Positions 62,763 to 64,000 of a stretch of 64,000 bases of DNA are shown in pieces; position 1 is the stretch's first letter, and each line of letters begins with the position of its first letter. The DNA lies in the NCBI RefSeq assembly GCF_018070045.1, contig NZ_JAGPYK010000028.1, forward strand, positions 1 through 64,000, written 5' to 3'. The notes under the pieces are model-generated. The model searched no databases, had not been told where the DNA came from, and saw nothing but the letters and a program-made list of their open reading frames with translations. The translations under genes were made by a program, and so were the position numbers. The DNA comes from Micromonospora sp. U21. GTDB taxonomy: Bacteria; Actinomycetota; Actinomycetes; Mycobacteriales; Micromonosporaceae.

Positions 62763-63305
62763 ATGCATCCCGCCGCGATCCGCCGACTCACCATCACCGT
62801 CGCCGCCGCCCTCACCCTGACCGTCGCGGTCGCCGCCTGCGGCGGCGGGCCGGTGTCGCCGCTGCCCGTCCAGCCGCCCGGCACGTCCGGCTCGACGCCG
62901 ACGCCGAGCGCGACCCCCACCGCCACCATCTCGCCGTCGCGTGTGCCGCCGACCACCGGGCGCCCGGTTCCGGCACCGCCCGCACCGACCAGGACCCGGG
63001 GCACGCCGCCCCGACCGACCCCGTCGTCGACCGCGCCGACCACGAGCTGCCACGGCGCCGTTCGCTACGACCTGCCGCTGGCCGAGACCGAGCTCGAGCT
63101 ACTGCGCTCGCTCTGCTTCGCCACCGGCGCGGTGCTGCGGATCCAGGGCATCGGCCCGGGTCTGGTCACCGTGGACCGCCCCGAGATGGTCTCGCAGCAG
63201 TACGAGGCCGGGGTGGTGGACATCCGGTTCGTCCGCGCTGGCACCGTCGCCGTCACGATCCCCCAGGAGGACCGGGCGCACACCATCACCGTGGTGGTCC
63301 GCTAG
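62763..63305 (+). CDS. Putative lipoprotein, probably co-transcribed with the ECF sigma factor
   Basis: A 180-aa protein. Signal peptide with lipobox VAAC (near Cys27), then about 70 residues of Pro/Ser/Thr-rich linker (TPTPSATPTATISPS) and a C-terminal 80-residue domain starting at a Cys (CHGAVRYDLPLAETE) with a second Cys in LRSLCFATGA, and beta-strand-like ends. It could be an extracytoplasmic component sensed or controlled by the sigma factor. No family recognised. Confidence 0.75.
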   Translation: MHPAAIRRLTITVAAALTLTVAVAACGGGPVSPLPVQPPGTSGSTPTPSATPTATISPSRVPPTTGRPVPAPPAPTRTRGTPPRPTPSSTAPTTSCHGAVRYDLPLAETELELLRSLCFATGAVLRIQGIGPGLVTVDRPEMVSQQYEAGVVDIRFVRAGTVAVTIPQEDRAHTITVVVR

Positions 63306-63342
63306 CCAACCGGTTCGCGGGTGGGCCCGGTCGGGGATGGTG

Positions 63343-64000
63343 TCACGGTGTCGCCGGAGCCGGAGCGGGACGGTGCCGTGCCCGGACGAACTCGGCGGCC
63401 GCGACCGCCAGCAGCACCAGAGCGACGGCGACGCCCAGCGCCAGACCGGGCAGGTGCGCCGCGGGCGGCGCCAGGGCGATTGTCGCGACGACACCGATGA
63501 CGTGGGACAGCGGGACCCGCCCGTATACCTCGTGTTCCAGGACCGCCCGACCGAGAAGGAAGAGCCCGGCGCCACCCAGGATGAGCACGGTCATCGGGGC
63601 GCCGGGCCGCTCGCCCGGCTGCACGATGATCCGTTCGACGCCGGCGGCCGTGCTCACCACCCCGGCCACCATCAACCAGTGGGCGTACGGGTTGGTCTGC
63701 ACCAGCCGGGACCGGTGCGGTGACGCCTCAATGGCGTCGCGGAGGGTCGCCCCCGCTCCCTGGGCGTAGCTCCACCAGAGCACCACGGCCGTCAGGAACG
63801 CGATGCCGAAGGCGCCGATCCGACCGGGCGTGAAGGGCTGGTGGCTCAGGCTGAGGACGCTGACCAGGACGAGTTCGCCCAGGGTGAGGATGTAGATCTG
63901 CTGGTACCGCTCGGCGAGGTGCTCCGGCGCCATCTGGTACTGCGGCAGGGGCGCCCGACCGGGGATGGGGAAGCGGAAGCCGAACGCGATGTAGTCCACG
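63343..64000 (-). CDS. LtrA-family (low temperature requirement) membrane protein, partial at 5' end
   Basis: The 218-219 visible residues are the C-terminal part; the frame runs past base 64000. LAERYQQIYILTLGELVLVSVL is the LtrA motif (AERxxxxxIxxLGE). Six hydrophobic segments follow. A full LtrA has about 380 residues, so roughly half lies outside. Family role in cold tolerance is only loosely established. Confidence 0.82.
   Translation of the reverse strand, partial: VDYIAFGFRFPIPGRAPLPQYQMAPEHLAERYQQIYILTLGELVLVSVLSLSHQPFTPGRIGAFGIAFLTAVVLWWSYAQGAGATLRDAIEASPHRSRLVQTNPYAHWLMVAGVVSTAAGVERIIVQPGERPGAPMTVLILGGAGLFLLGRAVLEHEVYGRVPLSHVIGVVATIALAPPAAHLPGLALGVAVALVLLAVAAAEFVRARHRPAPAPATP

Overview
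The window comes from a very high-GC actinobacterium, most likely Micromonospora or a close relative in the Micromonosporaceae. The basis is near-saturating G/C at third codon positions, many GTG starts, many genes with a -10 hexamer (TANNNT type) only 6-8 bases before the start codon (leaderless mRNAs), and the actinobacterial order relA-apt-secF-secD-yajC-ruvB-ruvA-ruvC. No rRNA, tRNA, CRISPR array, insertion sequence or phage structural gene was seen. The genus is an inference from gene order and protein character.

Layout. 1-16860: rarA, a GNAT acetyltransferase, an MFS/ArsR-type pair with a striking operator, aspS, a secreted streptogrisin-type protease, an HxlR/thioesterase divergent pair, an acyl-ACP desaturase, hisS, an MBL-fold hydrolase and two tandem membrane-anchored cyclophilins. 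16894-26410: core block relA, apt, secF, secD, yajC, ruvB, ruvA, ruvC (stringent response, purine salvage, secretion, Holliday-junction processing), with a probable SOS box before ruvC. 26460-32650: a 3-hydroxybutyrate dehydrogenase with a GAF/PucR-type regulator, a DHA2 drug exporter with its TetR regulator, and a stand-alone cobalamin-binding-fold protein. 32686-37334: a complete branched-chain amino-acid-type ABC importer (livG-F-K-H-M). 37558-43104: an SPFH protein, then an alcohol dehydrogenase/aldehyde dehydrogenase pair and a TetR gene divergent from an acyl-CoA dehydrogenase, which reads as a small catabolic module. 43199-51900: the most accessory part, with a peptidoglycan-binding secreted protein, a class V aminotransferase, a FUSC-type membrane protein, orphan lipoprotein and hypothetical genes, a minimal GntR regulator divergent from two tiny proteins, and an HNH-type gene of clearly lower GC. 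52007-55765: DctA-type transporter divergent from a CitA/CitB-type two-component system. 55766-57750: an ABC-F ATPase behind a long leader that holds a 9-codon ORF and mutually exclusive hairpins. 57775-64000: dnaE1, a Sua5/YciO protein, an ECF sigma factor with a lipoprotein, and a truncated LtrA-family protein.

Two themes stand out. First, regulation is readable in the DNA: several compact inverted repeats sit exactly on promoters of regulator/transporter pairs (ArsR, HxlR, TetR, desaturase, liv cluster, cobalamin-binding protein). Second, at least eight long intergenic inverted repeats, several sharing a GATCATGG-like core, punctuate convergent or intergenic gaps and look like dispersed genomic palindromes. 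The best candidate for new biology is the ABC-F leader, which has the architecture of ribosome-mediated attenuation.
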